Below, one piece after another: positions 10,701 to 17,716 of a DNA stretch of 64,000 nt. Numbering within the stretch: position 1 is the stretch's first letter; every line of letters starts with the position of its first letter. Both the position numbers and the translations under genes were made by a program. This DNA comes from Thiothrix sp. UBA5583. Lineage in GTDB: Bacteria; Pseudomonadota; Gammaproteobacteria; Thiotrichales; Thiotrichaceae. The stretch lies in NCBI GenBank assembly GCA_002425225.1, contig DILV01000038.1, forward strand, positions 62,001 through 126,000. The letters run 5' to 3'. The notes under the pieces are model-generated. The model was not told the origin of the DNA. It was given only the letters and a program-made list of their open reading frames with translations, and did not search any database.

Positions 10701-11203
10701 ACAAAATGTACCCGGCAGTGTTCCGTGACTTCTACAAGCACCAGCAGGAATACGGCAGCCTCAGCCATTTGCCAACCCCGGTATTCTTCTACGGCTTGAA
10801 GCTCAACGAAGAAGTCTTGGTGGAACTCGGCAAGGGCAAGGTGCTGATCATCCGCCTGCTGTACCGCTCACCTGCCGATGAAAACGGCATGTGTACCGTT
10901 ACCTTTGACTTCAACGGGCAAATCCGTTCCGTGCAGGTACGTGACCTTTCCGTCAAACCGACCAAGGCAACCAACCGCAAGGCGGTGGGGGACAAGGAAA
11001 TCGGCACATCGCTGCAAGGCAAGCTGTCTACGATCATGGCCAAGGTCGGTGACGAAGTGGAGCAGAACACTCCGTTGTTCGTTATCGAAGCGATGAAGAT
11101 GGAAACCACCATCACTGCACCACTGCCGGGTAAAATCCGGGCGATTCACCTGAAAGCCGGGGAACTGGTTGAACAAGGTGATCTTGTGGTTGAAATGGAA
11201 TAA
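7769..11203 (+). CDS. pyc: Pyruvate carboxylase, single-chain form
   Basis: Carboxylates pyruvate to oxaloacetate using ATP, bicarbonate and biotin, an anaplerotic step. The 1144-residue chain carries all three parts in the usual order. The biotin carboxylase (1 to about 450) starts KKLLVANRGEIAIRILRA and has the ATP-grasp loop GGGGRGMR. The carboxyltransferase (about 530-820) opens TDTTMRDAHQSLLATR. The biotin carrier domain ends the protein with EAMKMET, biotinyl lysine at about residue 1110. The ATG at 7769 has AAAGG upstream and gives the family N-terminus; an in-frame TTG at 7751 is less likely. The two-subunit oxaloacetate decarboxylase-like form is excluded because all domains are in one frame. 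Confidence 0.95.
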   Translation: MTRPIKKLLVANRGEIAIRILRAAAELKLCTVSIYTYEDRFSPHRYKADEAYQIGKDDEPLKPYLDIEAIIEVAKRTHTDAIHPGYGFLSENVTLARRCREEGIIFVGPTPEAMQKLGDKVAAKENAIAAGLPIIQDSKEPLDTVEIARREADRIGYPLMMKAAAGGGGRGMRVLRDSSQLEGAYNDARNEALKAFGDATVFLEKYIDSPKHIEIQILGDNHGNLVHLYERDCSVQRRFQKVVEVAPSTGLKDETRENLYKYALAITRHVDYSCAGTVEFLVDKDENIYFIEVNPRVQVEHTITEEITGIDIVRSQILIAGGASLADLNISQDNIQCNGYAVQCRITTEDPENGFKPDYGTIIAYRSTGGFGIRLDAGAAYPGAKISPFFDSMLVKVTAWGRTLDGAIRRNLRGLQEFRIRGVKTNIGFLENVLEHPVFTSGNCTVTFIDNHPELFHTPLRFDRGTKTLKFIGNVTVNGNPDVKYVDPHKHFRKPIVPAFDKVGDYPKGTKNLLTEMGAEKFCQWVKEQPNIFYTDTTMRDAHQSLLATRVRTEDMLKVAEGFAKNHPQMFSLELWGGATFDVAMRFLHECPWERLQLLREAMPNILFQMLFRGSNAVGYTAYPDNVVEAFIEKSWENGIDVFRIFDSLNWIEGMRKSIQVVRERTGGIAEGTICYTGNVLNTDPSNKFNLQYYLDLARQLEDAGSHMLAVKDMAGLLKPYAATTLISALKEAVNIPIHLHTHDTASIQSATLLKAIEAGVDVVDGCMSSMSGLTSQVNLNSLIAAMEGQPREQPFNLKSLNDYANYWEDVREMYYPFESGLKAGTAEVYNHEIPGGQYSNLRPQAVALGLEHKFEEVKENYAVVNRMFGDIVKVTPSSKVVGDMAIYMTSNGLTEQDVMERGASLAFPDSVIDLFKGGLGQVPGGFPKPLSDIILKGEKPYPGRPNDHLKPVDLDAEFAAFKQEFDPEQTFLDFLSYKMYPAVFRDFYKHQQEYGSLSHLPTPVFFYGLKLNEEVLVELGKGKVLIIRLLYRSPADENGMCTVTFDFNGQIRSVQVRDLSVKPTKATNRKAVGDKEIGTSLQGKLSTIMAKVGDEVEQNTPLFVIEAMKMETTITAPLPGKIRAIHLKAGELVEQGDLVVEME

Positions 11204-11228
11204 ACGGGAAACTCCCCTCTCTGCCTCG

Positions 11229-11253
11229 CCCTCCCCCCGCAAGGGGTGGAGGG
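11229..11253. repeat. Degenerate arm of the GC-rich palindromic repeat
   Basis: A C-run, a GCAAGG loop and a matching G-run (CCCTCC...GGAGGG) lie between pyc and the EamA transporter gene. The unit resembles the CCCCCGCAAGGGGG arms found elsewhere in this window (20939-21044, 45262-45302), but it is imperfect and lacks a partner arm. Confidence 0.5.
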
Positions 11254-11273
11254 AACTGGAGAAGGTTACGGCT

Positions 11274-12170
11274 ATGCTGCCACTATCCGGCCTAGCTTAC
11301 GGCGCGTTGCTGATTTTAGCATCCGAATTTTTTCTGGTGAGCGCGGGGATGGTGATTAAACACCTGAACGGCGTGGTCTCGACGGAACAAACCGTGTTTT
11401 TCCGCAATGCGTTTGCGCTGTTGCTGCTGTTGCCGTGGTTGTGGCGCAGTGGGCTGCGGGCAGTGAAAACCGATTGCTTGCACCTGCATTTTTTGCGCTC
11501 GCTGCTGGGCGTCACCGCCATGAGCTGCATGTTCTATGCTTGGGGGCATCTGCCCTTGGCGCAAAGCGCGTTGTTGAAGCAAACCATGCCGCTGTTCGTA
11601 CCGATTGTGGCGTTTTTCTGGGTGGGGGAACGCTTGTCCTGGCGTAACTTTGTGGCGATTGGCTTGGGGTTTGCCGGGGTGCTGTTGGTGCTGAACCCGT
11701 TTCAGGAGGAGGCAGTTTTCAATCTGGCGGTGGTATTGGGGCTGGTTGGTGCAGTGATGGGCGGCTCAACCAAGGTAAGTATCCGACGGATGCGTTCGAG
11801 CGAGGAGCCAGCTTTGCGGGTGGTGTTTTATTTTGCCTTGTTTGCCAGTATGTTGTCGGTGATTCCGGCAGCATTAGCGTGGTTGCCGCTGACTGGGGAA
11901 ACCTTGCTGTGGTTATTCCTGTTGGGGGTGTTGGCAACCTTGGCGCAGTGGGCGTTGACGGCGGCGTATGGTCATGCTCCTGCGGGGCAATTGGGGGCGT
12001 TTACCTATGCGTCGGTGATTTTCGCGGCGGTATTGGGTTGGTGGTTATGGGATGAAAGCCTGACGTTGCTGGCGATGGCAGGGATCGGGATTATCATTGC
12101 CGCCGGGTTGCTGGTGATGCTGGGGCAAGCACGTTTACCCATAGCAGGATTGGTGAAGGGTGAGACATGA
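11274..12170 (+). CDS. EamA/DMT family membrane transporter
   Basis: The 298-residue protein is almost entirely hydrophobic, with about ten transmembrane helices in two repeated five-helix EamA halves. The drug/metabolite transporter pattern is seen in segments such as FLRSLLGVTAMSCMFYAW and WRNFVAIGLGFAGVLLVL, and near the end in the conserved TYASVIFAAVLGWWLWDE. Such proteins export or import small metabolites; the substrate cannot be read from the sequence. The ATG at 11274 follows GGAGAAGG, while longer in-frame versions would overlap pyc and read through the repeat arm. It may be co-transcribed with pyc. Confidence 0.88.
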   Translation: MLPLSGLAYGALLILASEFFLVSAGMVIKHLNGVVSTEQTVFFRNAFALLLLLPWLWRSGLRAVKTDCLHLHFLRSLLGVTAMSCMFYAWGHLPLAQSALLKQTMPLFVPIVAFFWVGERLSWRNFVAIGLGFAGVLLVLNPFQEEAVFNLAVVLGLVGAVMGGSTKVSIRRMRSSEEPALRVVFYFALFASMLSVIPAALAWLPLTGETLLWLFLLGVLATLAQWALTAAYGHAPAGQLGAFTYASVIFAAVLGWWLWDESLTLLAMAGIGIIIAAGLLVMLGQARLPIAGLVKGET

Positions 12171-12266
12171 ACAGCACGAAGGTGTTGGCATGATGTTATC
12201 GATCGCTGATTAATCCCCGCTGCCACCCCCATTCCTGTCGCCAGAATCCCCTGAACTGCTTCCGCA

Positions 12267-12488
12267 CTACTGTTTGACTGTGCTGAGGGTGTCTTTCAAT
12301 CCATTCCAGACTTTACCCAACAAGTTACGGGCTTTGGGTTTATCCTGTGGAGCGACAAGTGCTTTGTTCACTTCGGCAACAGCCAGAAGGGACTCAGGAT
12401 CAAGACTGCCAAGATCCTTGAGCAAACTACCTATGATGGTGGCGATTTGTTGGCGTTGGTCGGTAGTCACGTCACCACCAATCATCAT
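12267..12488 (-). pseudogene. Probable C-terminal fragment of a larger protein
   Basis: The 73-residue frame begins MMIGGDVTTDQRQQIATIIG, has no Shine-Dalgarno sequence, and is closed a few codons upstream by a stop. The GGDV...QR start resembles C-terminal helical modules attached to bacterial effector or NTPase proteins, which often follow a GGDV-type beta strand; this is a weak, memory-based resemblance. I read it as a leftover of a larger gene, but a free-standing small protein is possible. Confidence 0.35.
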
Positions 12489-12551
12489 GGAGAAAATAAT
12501 GGGTAGGGATCACCGATTTTTCAGAAAGCGCAACAACGTAATGCATATTGC

Positions 12552-12704
12552 ATGACACTGGGCAAGCTGCACGCCAAACTGATACAAAAAGTCGATTTCA
12601 ACGACCCCAGCTTCTGGGCAGCGGCGAATAAACGTGACCTGATGAGTACGCCGGAACGCTGCATCGCATCAGAAAAGCGCCAAAACAATGACTTGCCTCA
12701 ATGA
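12552..12704 (+). pseudogene. Short gene remnant, unrecognised
   Basis: A 50-codon frame (MTLGKLHAKLIQKVDFNDPS...) with protein-like composition that stays open upstream of the ATG for several codons, as a decayed C-terminus would. It lies in the 593-base stretch between the EamA transporter and nhaD (12171-12763), which holds no intact gene that I can support. Confidence 0.3.
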
Positions 12705-12763
12705 CGCACGGAAATTATTTTGCGCATGATGCTAACTTCTTGAAACGCCCATAAGGAACTACC

Positions 12764-14080
12764 ATGACTGAGATTGCCAGCTTTACCGGCTCAGGCTACG
12801 GCATTATCGCGCTGCTGATCTTTTTTGCCGCCTACACGCTTGTGATACTGGAAGAACGCTTCCATTTGCGTAAGTCCAAGCCTGTCATGTTCGCCGCCGG
12901 ACTCATCTGGGTACTGGTCGCTTTGGCCTACGCTAGCGTGGGCAAGATTGAGGAAATGCAGGAAATCTTCAACCACAACTTGCTGGAATACGCCCAGTTG
13001 TTGCTGTTCCTGCTGGCGGCGATGACTTACATCAGTACGCTGGAAGAGCGCAACATCTTTGAGGCATTACGCGCCTGGCTAGTGTCGAAGGGCTTTTCGC
13101 TGTACTGGATTTTCTGGATCACCGGGATTCTGGCGTTTTTCATCTCCTCTATAGCTGACAACCTGACCACTGCATTGCTGATGTCGGCAGTGGTGATTGC
13201 GGTTGCCCCCAACCGCCCGCAATACCTTGCCATGTCGTGCGTCAATCTGGTGGTGGCAGCCAATGCGGGTGGGGCATTCAGCCCGTTCGGCGACATTACT
13301 ACCCTGATGGTGTGGCAGTCCGGTGTCGTCAAATTCTGGGAGTTTTTCGAGTTGTTCGTGCCGTCACTGGTGAACTGGTTTGTGCCTGCGCTGATCATGT
13401 CGTTCTTCATCGACAAGGGGCATCCTGATCCGTTGACAGCCACCGTTTCCATCAAGCGCGGCGGACTGGTGATTCTCGCCCTGTTTATTGGCACGATCGT
13501 GACGGCGGTGACGTTCCACAACTCGCTGCACCTGCCACCCGTGCTGGGGATGATGACCGGTTTGGCGGCCCTGCAATTGTTTGGCTGGTATCTGAAGATT
13601 TCCGACAATATTCCCGACAATGACAACGAAGTGGCTGAGGTCGGGCGTTTCGACATTTTTTCCCAGTTGCAGAAGGCGGAGTGGGATACGCTGCTGTTCT
13701 TCTACGGCGTGGTGTTGTGCGTTGGCGGGCTGGGTGCGCTGGGTTATCTGGCGCTGGTTTCCGAAGTGATCTATACCGGCATGGGGCCGGTGTGGGCAGG
13801 CGTGTTGGTGGGGATCATTTCAGCGGTGGTGGACAATATTCCGGTGATGTTTGCGGTGTTGACCATGCACCCGGATATGTCACTGGGTGGCTGGTTGCTG
13901 GTGACATTGACTGCCGGGGTCGGTGGCTCGCTGCTGTCCATCGGCTCGGCTGCCGGGGTGGCACTGATGGGGCAGGCACGCGGCATGTATACCTTCAATT
14001 CTCATTTGAAATGGTCAGGTGCGATCATGCTGGGTTATATCGCCAGCATTTTGGTACACCTGTGGCTTAATGGTGTGTAA
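12764..14080 (+). CDS. nhaD: NhaD family Na+/H+ antiporter
   Basis: A 438-residue polytopic inner-membrane protein of the ion transporter superfamily that exchanges sodium (or lithium) for protons. It has a dozen or so hydrophobic helices and family segments such as SSIADNLTTALLMSAV, NAGGAFSPFGDITTLMVWQ and SAVVDNIPVMFAVLTM, where the paired DN...T motifs form the two ion-binding half-sites. The last segment GGSLLSIGSAAGVALMGQAR is also typical. It appears to be a single-gene unit with ATG preceded by AAGGA. It suggests life in saline or alkaline water, but is not diagnostic. Confidence 0.93.
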   Translation: MTEIASFTGSGYGIIALLIFFAAYTLVILEERFHLRKSKPVMFAAGLIWVLVALAYASVGKIEEMQEIFNHNLLEYAQLLLFLLAAMTYISTLEERNIFEALRAWLVSKGFSLYWIFWITGILAFFISSIADNLTTALLMSAVVIAVAPNRPQYLAMSCVNLVVAANAGGAFSPFGDITTLMVWQSGVVKFWEFFELFVPSLVNWFVPALIMSFFIDKGHPDPLTATVSIKRGGLVILALFIGTIVTAVTFHNSLHLPPVLGMMTGLAALQLFGWYLKISDNIPDNDNEVAEVGRFDIFSQLQKAEWDTLLFFYGVVLCVGGLGALGYLALVSEVIYTGMGPVWAGVLVGIISAVVDNIPVMFAVLTMHPDMSLGGWLLVTLTAGVGGSLLSIGSAAGVALMGQARGMYTFNSHLKWSGAIMLGYIASILVHLWLNGV

Positions 14081-14241
14081 CAGGAACCACCGTATAGCGT
14101 GGCGAAGCCGGTGTTTGATGAATACGATCTGGATGGTTGTTCCATTGACCCCGATGATTTTCTCTGACGGAGGTAGGGATACCATGTGTTTGCGTTTACT
14201 ATACTGAGCCATCGACGTCACAGCATGTGAGGAAATAACGT
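14081..14241 (+). other. Gap with a decayed reading frame after nhaD
   Basis: Directly after the nhaD stop an open frame without a start runs to a TGA at 14165-14167 and encodes KPVFDEYDLDGCSIDPDDF-like acidic sequence. It looks like the 3' end of a lost gene whose 5' part was replaced. The rest of the stretch shows nothing that I can name. Confidence 0.3.
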
Positions 14242-14376
14242 ATGACAACGGTAATAATCCAAGTGCCTGATTCTGTGCTACCTTCGCTGCACCTTGATCC
14301 GGCTGGTTTTGTGCGTGAGATGCGCCTTGCTGCTGCTATCTTCCCCCTTTCACTTAAACGAAGCAGAATTGCTTGA
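14242..14376 (+). pseudogene. Truncated UPF0175-like antitoxin gene
   Basis: The first 32 codons, MTTVIIQVPDSVLPSLHLDP followed by AGFVREMRLAAAI, match the N-terminus of small UPF0175 proteins, which are predicted antitoxins of toxin-antitoxin loci. After AAAI the family continues with a KLYELGRLS helix and a helix-turn-helix, whereas here the frame turns into FPLSLKRSRIA and stops at codon 45. This points to a frameshift or deletion that removed the DNA-binding half. No PIN-like toxin gene follows. Confidence 0.55.
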
Positions 14377-14384
14377 GGAGCTGC

Positions 14385-14603
14385 ATGGACTCTGTTAAGC
14401 ACAACTACACCGAAGAGCGTCAGCAGTGGTTGGGTAATCCGACATTGGAAGAAATTAGGGCCGATATTCTCAAGCTCAAGCAAGACCCAAGCAATCCATT
14501 GAATCAGCAAGAACCCCACTTTTTGCTACGGGCAGAGCGAGGAGGTGGCAAGACTGAGCGCGGGCTGGAGTTGCTGCGCAAAGCTATGGTGACACGTGGA
14601 TAA
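14385..14603 (+). CDS. Small ORF of unknown function
   Basis: A 72-residue frame starting MDSVKHNYTEERQQWLGNPT, with GAGGAG eight bases upstream. The body is charged and helical, with LEEIRADILKLKQDPSNPL and an Arg/Gly-rich RAERGGGKTERG stretch near the end. I do not recognise the family. It follows the broken antitoxin-like gene and ends just before the convergent Cas2-Cas6 gene. It could be a real small protein or another fragment of this worn region. Confidence 0.4.
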   Translation: MDSVKHNYTEERQQWLGNPTLEEIRADILKLKQDPSNPLNQQEPHFLLRAERGGGKTERGLELLRKAMVTRG

Positions 14604-14608
14604 TAGGC

Positions 14609-14633
14609 TTCATTTAATGGAAATCAATGAAGT
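14609..14633. other. Hairpin between the small ORF and the Cas2-Cas6 gene
   Basis: CTTCATT and AATGAAG are perfect inverted repeats separated by 11 bases, lying seven bases beyond the Cas2-Cas6 stop codon and just after the convergent small ORF. There is no clear T-tract on either strand, so a terminator role is only possible. It is a single unit and not a CRISPR repeat. Confidence 0.35.
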
Positions 14634-14639
14634 TTGGCC

Positions 14640-15875
14640 TTATTGATTCGGTGGCAGCAATGAACTGGCGGGAGGAACCCGGTGGTAGGTTTGCTCTCCG
14701 TCGGCATCCACCAGCAGATAACGTCCCCAGCCGAATGTGGTGCGTTGACCTAATCCAAGGTATTGCCCCAGTACTAGCAATTCCCACCAGAACGTGGACA
14801 AATCTGTGGGGAGTTGCAGGTGAATGTGCCCGTTGATCCCGCCCATTTCCTTATACTTATGGTTCGCACCTCTATAGCCCGCATCTAACCAAAACAAGTG
14901 GGAGGCTATCACAGTAGAATCCGGGACGGTTTGTTGTAGCGGCTGGATCTCGCCCCGACGGCGCAGTAAATCCGCCACGCTGCTATGCAGGCGGCTGAAT
15001 AGTAAGTTGGCGCCCACTTCCGCACTATCGCGCACATAGCGCTTATCACCCTTGGCTTTTACACCATTCGCCTCGCGTTGCTGCTTATTTTTGAGCAGCA
15101 GAGCAGGAGCCAACCATCGCCATTGCACTTGTTGCTTGCCAGCCCACAGCGCTGCCTCGCCTCGTAACTCTTTCTCCCCGTAGTAGCCAGCCTGCTCCAT
15201 ACTGGTGATGATGGTTCCGCTGAACATGTCTTGCACCGCTTCGAGTTTCCAGTTGTCGGCAAATGGCAGTTCATGCCCTTGTTTGGGGGCACTGAACGGC
15301 AATTGCGCCAGTTTGGTCAGCATCATCTCCAGCAGCGCATCACTGCCAGCCAACCCGATTAGCAAGAAACGGTAATGATCATGCTTGCGGTAGGCTACCT
15401 GCCCGCTTTCCGGCGCATCTAGGCGAACAAGTTGGTCATAAGCGTCCGGCGAACCGGTGAGGAAGCGCAAAAATGCGGTGAGGGCAGGTTGGTGGAAAAA
15501 GGACGGACGGGCAGTGGAGACGCACCGCAATGTGACGACTAGACCGCGCAGAGGTAACAGGGAATAGAATGGGAAAACGTCAGTGGCTGTGCTTGCAGCA
15601 TTATCAGTAGGGGGGAAATCAGCAATTCGCTCGTCTCTCTTTACTATGTGAGACTTGCTGCGGCAATCGTGGCACAGGTGGTAGAAACGCAGATCGTCGC
15701 CAGGTTCTAGCCAGAATTTTAGGGAAATTTTCAGCGCTAGCAACTGCTTCGTCGACTGTACACTGATCTCAAACACAGATTTCTGTACCCGCAGGCCATA
15801 TGCCTCCAGCAATGCTACGATGTGTAGCCGGTTACGGTCGTCTTGGATGTCGAAGCAGGCGAGGTAGGTGTCCAT
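14640..15875 (-). CDS. CRISPR-associated fusion protein: Cas2 domain followed by Cas6 endoribonuclease domain
   Basis: The 411-residue protein joins two Cas proteins. Residues 1-75 are Cas2: MDTYLACFDIQDDRNRLHIV with the first-strand aspartate (D9), then LLEAYGLRVQKSVFEI and LRFYHLCHDC, all typical of the Cas2 ferredoxin fold of the adaptation complex. A linker (about 76-100) leads into a RAMP protein. It has FFHQPALTAFLRFLTG (H128 is a candidate catalytic residue), FLLIGLAG, and at 370-385 the glycine-rich loop GQYLGLGQRTTFGWGR of Cas6, which cuts pre-crRNA. The ATG at 15875 gives the exact Cas2 start. No cas1, effector gene or repeat array lies in the window, so it must act on arrays elsewhere or be an orphan. 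Confidence 0.85.
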   Translation of the reverse strand: MDTYLACFDIQDDRNRLHIVALLEAYGLRVQKSVFEISVQSTKQLLALKISLKFWLEPGDDLRFYHLCHDCRSKSHIVKRDERIADFPPTDNAASTATDVFPFYSLLPLRGLVVTLRCVSTARPSFFHQPALTAFLRFLTGSPDAYDQLVRLDAPESGQVAYRKHDHYRFLLIGLAGSDALLEMMLTKLAQLPFSAPKQGHELPFADNWKLEAVQDMFSGTIITSMEQAGYYGEKELRGEAALWAGKQQVQWRWLAPALLLKNKQQREANGVKAKGDKRYVRDSAEVGANLLFSRLHSSVADLLRRRGEIQPLQQTVPDSTVIASHLFWLDAGYRGANHKYKEMGGINGHIHLQLPTDLSTFWWELLVLGQYLGLGQRTTFGWGRYLLVDADGEQTYHRVPPASSLLPPNQ

Positions 15876-16238
15876 AAAGAAAACAATATTACAATTATTT
15901 AAATTAATAGACTGCCAATAAATCACTGAAAATTCAAGATAATTAGGATTGACTTGCTGAAAAAAATTCCATTCCAGTCTTTTCGACTGTTATGTAGCTT
16001 GTATTTCAGTGTTATATTATCTCCTGTTTGGTCACAAGAGTGTGAAACAGATTGGTGGCTGGAGTTTAGATTAATTCTATAAAAATCAATGCTTTGGGTG
16101 TTTGCATGAAGATGAAGAAGACATTGTGCTAGCGTTTTTGGAAAAGTCATAGATTGTAGCCACAGTTTGATGAGAAATCTTTAACCAAAATTGATTTGTG
16201 GTACAATCCAAATATTTACTAATAAGATTGGGGGCTTT
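15876..16238. other. AT-rich divergent intergenic region
   Basis: This 363-base stretch separates the Cas2-Cas6 gene (leftward) from the 4TM/nucleotidyltransferase pair (rightward) and should hold both promoters. It is visibly richer in A and T than the flanking housekeeping DNA. I see no CRISPR repeats, tRNA or convincing inverted repeats. A 75-codon leftward frame (15923-16150) is present but has no recognisable content or ribosome-binding site. Confidence 0.5.
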
Positions 16239-17060
16239 GTGATTGACGACTTAGAGCATTATTATACTTCTGTCTATGACGAAGCGGCAAGATATTCATC
16301 TTTTAGAAAATGGCTATTTAAAATTATGCTACTATTTTTAGTGGTATCAGTTTTTGTGAATGGCTACTTGTTGTATATAATTATGACGGCCTTGTTTTTT
16401 TGTCAAATCAGTATTTCTTACTTAAAATCTCAAGTTGATCGCTTATATATGCTTGGGCATAACTTGCAAAAGCATTCAATGTTGGGAAATACTATGCCTG
16501 ATAGTATTGATGTTGAAGATGTGGCTAATTTAAAAAGCCAAGTAAGCTTAGGAGTTGTCGATGCTGTTAAGAAAAAAATAGAACAGCAACAGGACTCTGT
16601 AACATATTTCAAAGAAGATTCTTATTCAGGTCTTGAAAAATTGAGATGGATGATTCATGAAAATAGTTTTAAGAACTCACATTTCTATAATTATTCTTAT
16701 GCGGAAAACATGAGGATGTTTGTTGTTGCGATTGTAATATTAATATTTTCTTTATTAATATTAATGCCATACATAAAAGATGATCCATCGCTAACTATCC
16801 CTAAACTTGCATTCACAATTCTATCAATTGGCTTAATTTATGAGTTTTTTGAAGAAACCATGAAAACTAAAAAAACAGTCGATCTTATGAAGGGCGTTGA
16901 TGAGTTTTTATCGAAAAATACAAGTGCTGATAGCCAGATAATTATTGATGTTTTTTCTCGTTATAATGAAGCAAAGTTGATTACACCTAATATACCATTC
17001 TCAATATATAATAAACATGGAGATAGGATTGCATCACTATGGAAGCAAAAGATGGCATAA
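16239..17060 (+). CDS. Four-helix membrane protein, possible S-4TM-like effector
   Basis: The 273-residue product has two close hydrophobic helices (about 25-41 and 43-60), a long polar helical middle with KLRWMIHENSFKNSHFYNYS, and a second pair (about 157-177 and 186-205) followed by a soluble tail. This 2TM-helical-2TM layout, with the tail IPFSIYNKHGDRIASLWKQ, resembles the S-4TM membrane effectors predicted in nucleotide-centred conflict systems, but the assignment rests on topology and memory. The GTG at 16239 is four bases after GGGGG; a TTG at 16191 is an alternative. Codons are strongly AT-rich, unlike neighbours, suggesting acquisition by transfer. It overlaps the next gene by 22 bases. 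Confidence 0.6.
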   Translation: MIDDLEHYYTSVYDEAARYSSFRKWLFKIMLLFLVVSVFVNGYLLYIIMTALFFCQISISYLKSQVDRLYMLGHNLQKHSMLGNTMPDSIDVEDVANLKSQVSLGVVDAVKKKIEQQQDSVTYFKEDSYSGLEKLRWMIHENSFKNSHFYNYSYAENMRMFVVAIVILIFSLLILMPYIKDDPSLTIPKLAFTILSIGLIYEFFEETMKTKKTVDLMKGVDEFLSKNTSADSQIIIDVFSRYNEAKLITPNIPFSIYNKHGDRIASLWKQKMA

Positions 17061-17503
17061 ATAAAATATTGAAGTTAAATGAAGAGCTATTGCCTGTTAA
17101 TGGCCTTTGGGCGATAACAGGTGGAGCCAATCATTTTATTAGAGGCATTGTTAGTGAGATTAATGATGTTGACATAATAACGACTAAGGAAACAGGATTA
17201 GAAATAAGTAATAAATTTTTGAATTATATTTTCAAGAATTATGAATATACTCAATCCGAGCGAATTATTTCTAATTTTTGCATTATAAAGTTTAATGGAT
17301 TAAATATAGATGTCATGGCTGACCCAGTTAATTTGATAGGTGATAAGTGGGTTGTTAATAAAGAGTGGAGTAATAGTATTGAAATATTTAATGCTTTTGG
17401 CATGAGCTTTCCATTAACAACATTAAAATATGAGTTATATATATATAACTTGCTAGGTCATTTTGATAGGGTAAGGCTGCTTAGGTCTTTTCTAGAGGAA
17501 TGA
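17039..17503 (+). CDS. Small nucleotidyltransferase-fold protein
   Basis: The 154-residue protein has the marks of a minimal nucleotidyltransferase: WAITGGANHFIRGI with the GG motif, then EINDVDIITT giving the DxD metal-binding pair, and FNGLNIDVMADP supplying the third acidic residue. The arrangement is closest to the aminoglycoside/lincosamide adenylyltransferase-like group, not the larger CD-NTases of CBASS. Its start lies inside the end of the 4TM gene, so translation is coupled and the two probably act together. Possible roles are modification of a protein or RNA, or making a nucleotide signal for the membrane partner; none is shown. Base composition is as AT-rich as its partner. Confidence 0.65.
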   Translation: MEAKDGINKILKLNEELLPVNGLWAITGGANHFIRGIVSEINDVDIITTKETGLEISNKFLNYIFKNYEYTQSERIISNFCIIKFNGLNIDVMADPVNLIGDKWVVNKEWSNSIEIFNAFGMSFPLTTLKYELYIYNLLGHFDRVRLLRSFLEE

Positions 17504-17716
17504 TTTTGGATACAGGGAAATAATAGCAGTTATCGGTAGCGTAGGATGGTGCTTCTACAAATAATAATTAGATTGTTGATCAATGGTTTGAAAATTTATA
17601 GTTGTATTGGCTAATGTCATAACGTTATGAATATACAGGGTATTTTAACAATATTCTTCGCTAATTTAACTTGGTGAGTCAGTTTTTCGGGGTTTTTTGA
17701 AAAATAATATTTTCAC

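Noticed and set aside
15923-16150. 75-codon leftward frame upstream of Cas2-Cas6
   Set aside because: No ribosome-binding site, no recognisable motif, and it does not resemble Cas1 or another cas gene. It is treated as part of the intergenic region.
12171-17716. Search for a CRISPR array near the Cas2-Cas6 gene
   Set aside because: No repeated 25-40 base unit with regular spacers was seen on either strand in this stretch or elsewhere in the window; the hairpin at 14609-14633 occurs once.
17640-17716. Terminator after the first cbbO
   Set aside because: TTTTTC and GAAAAA could pair, but the stem is short and AT-only, so it was not listed.
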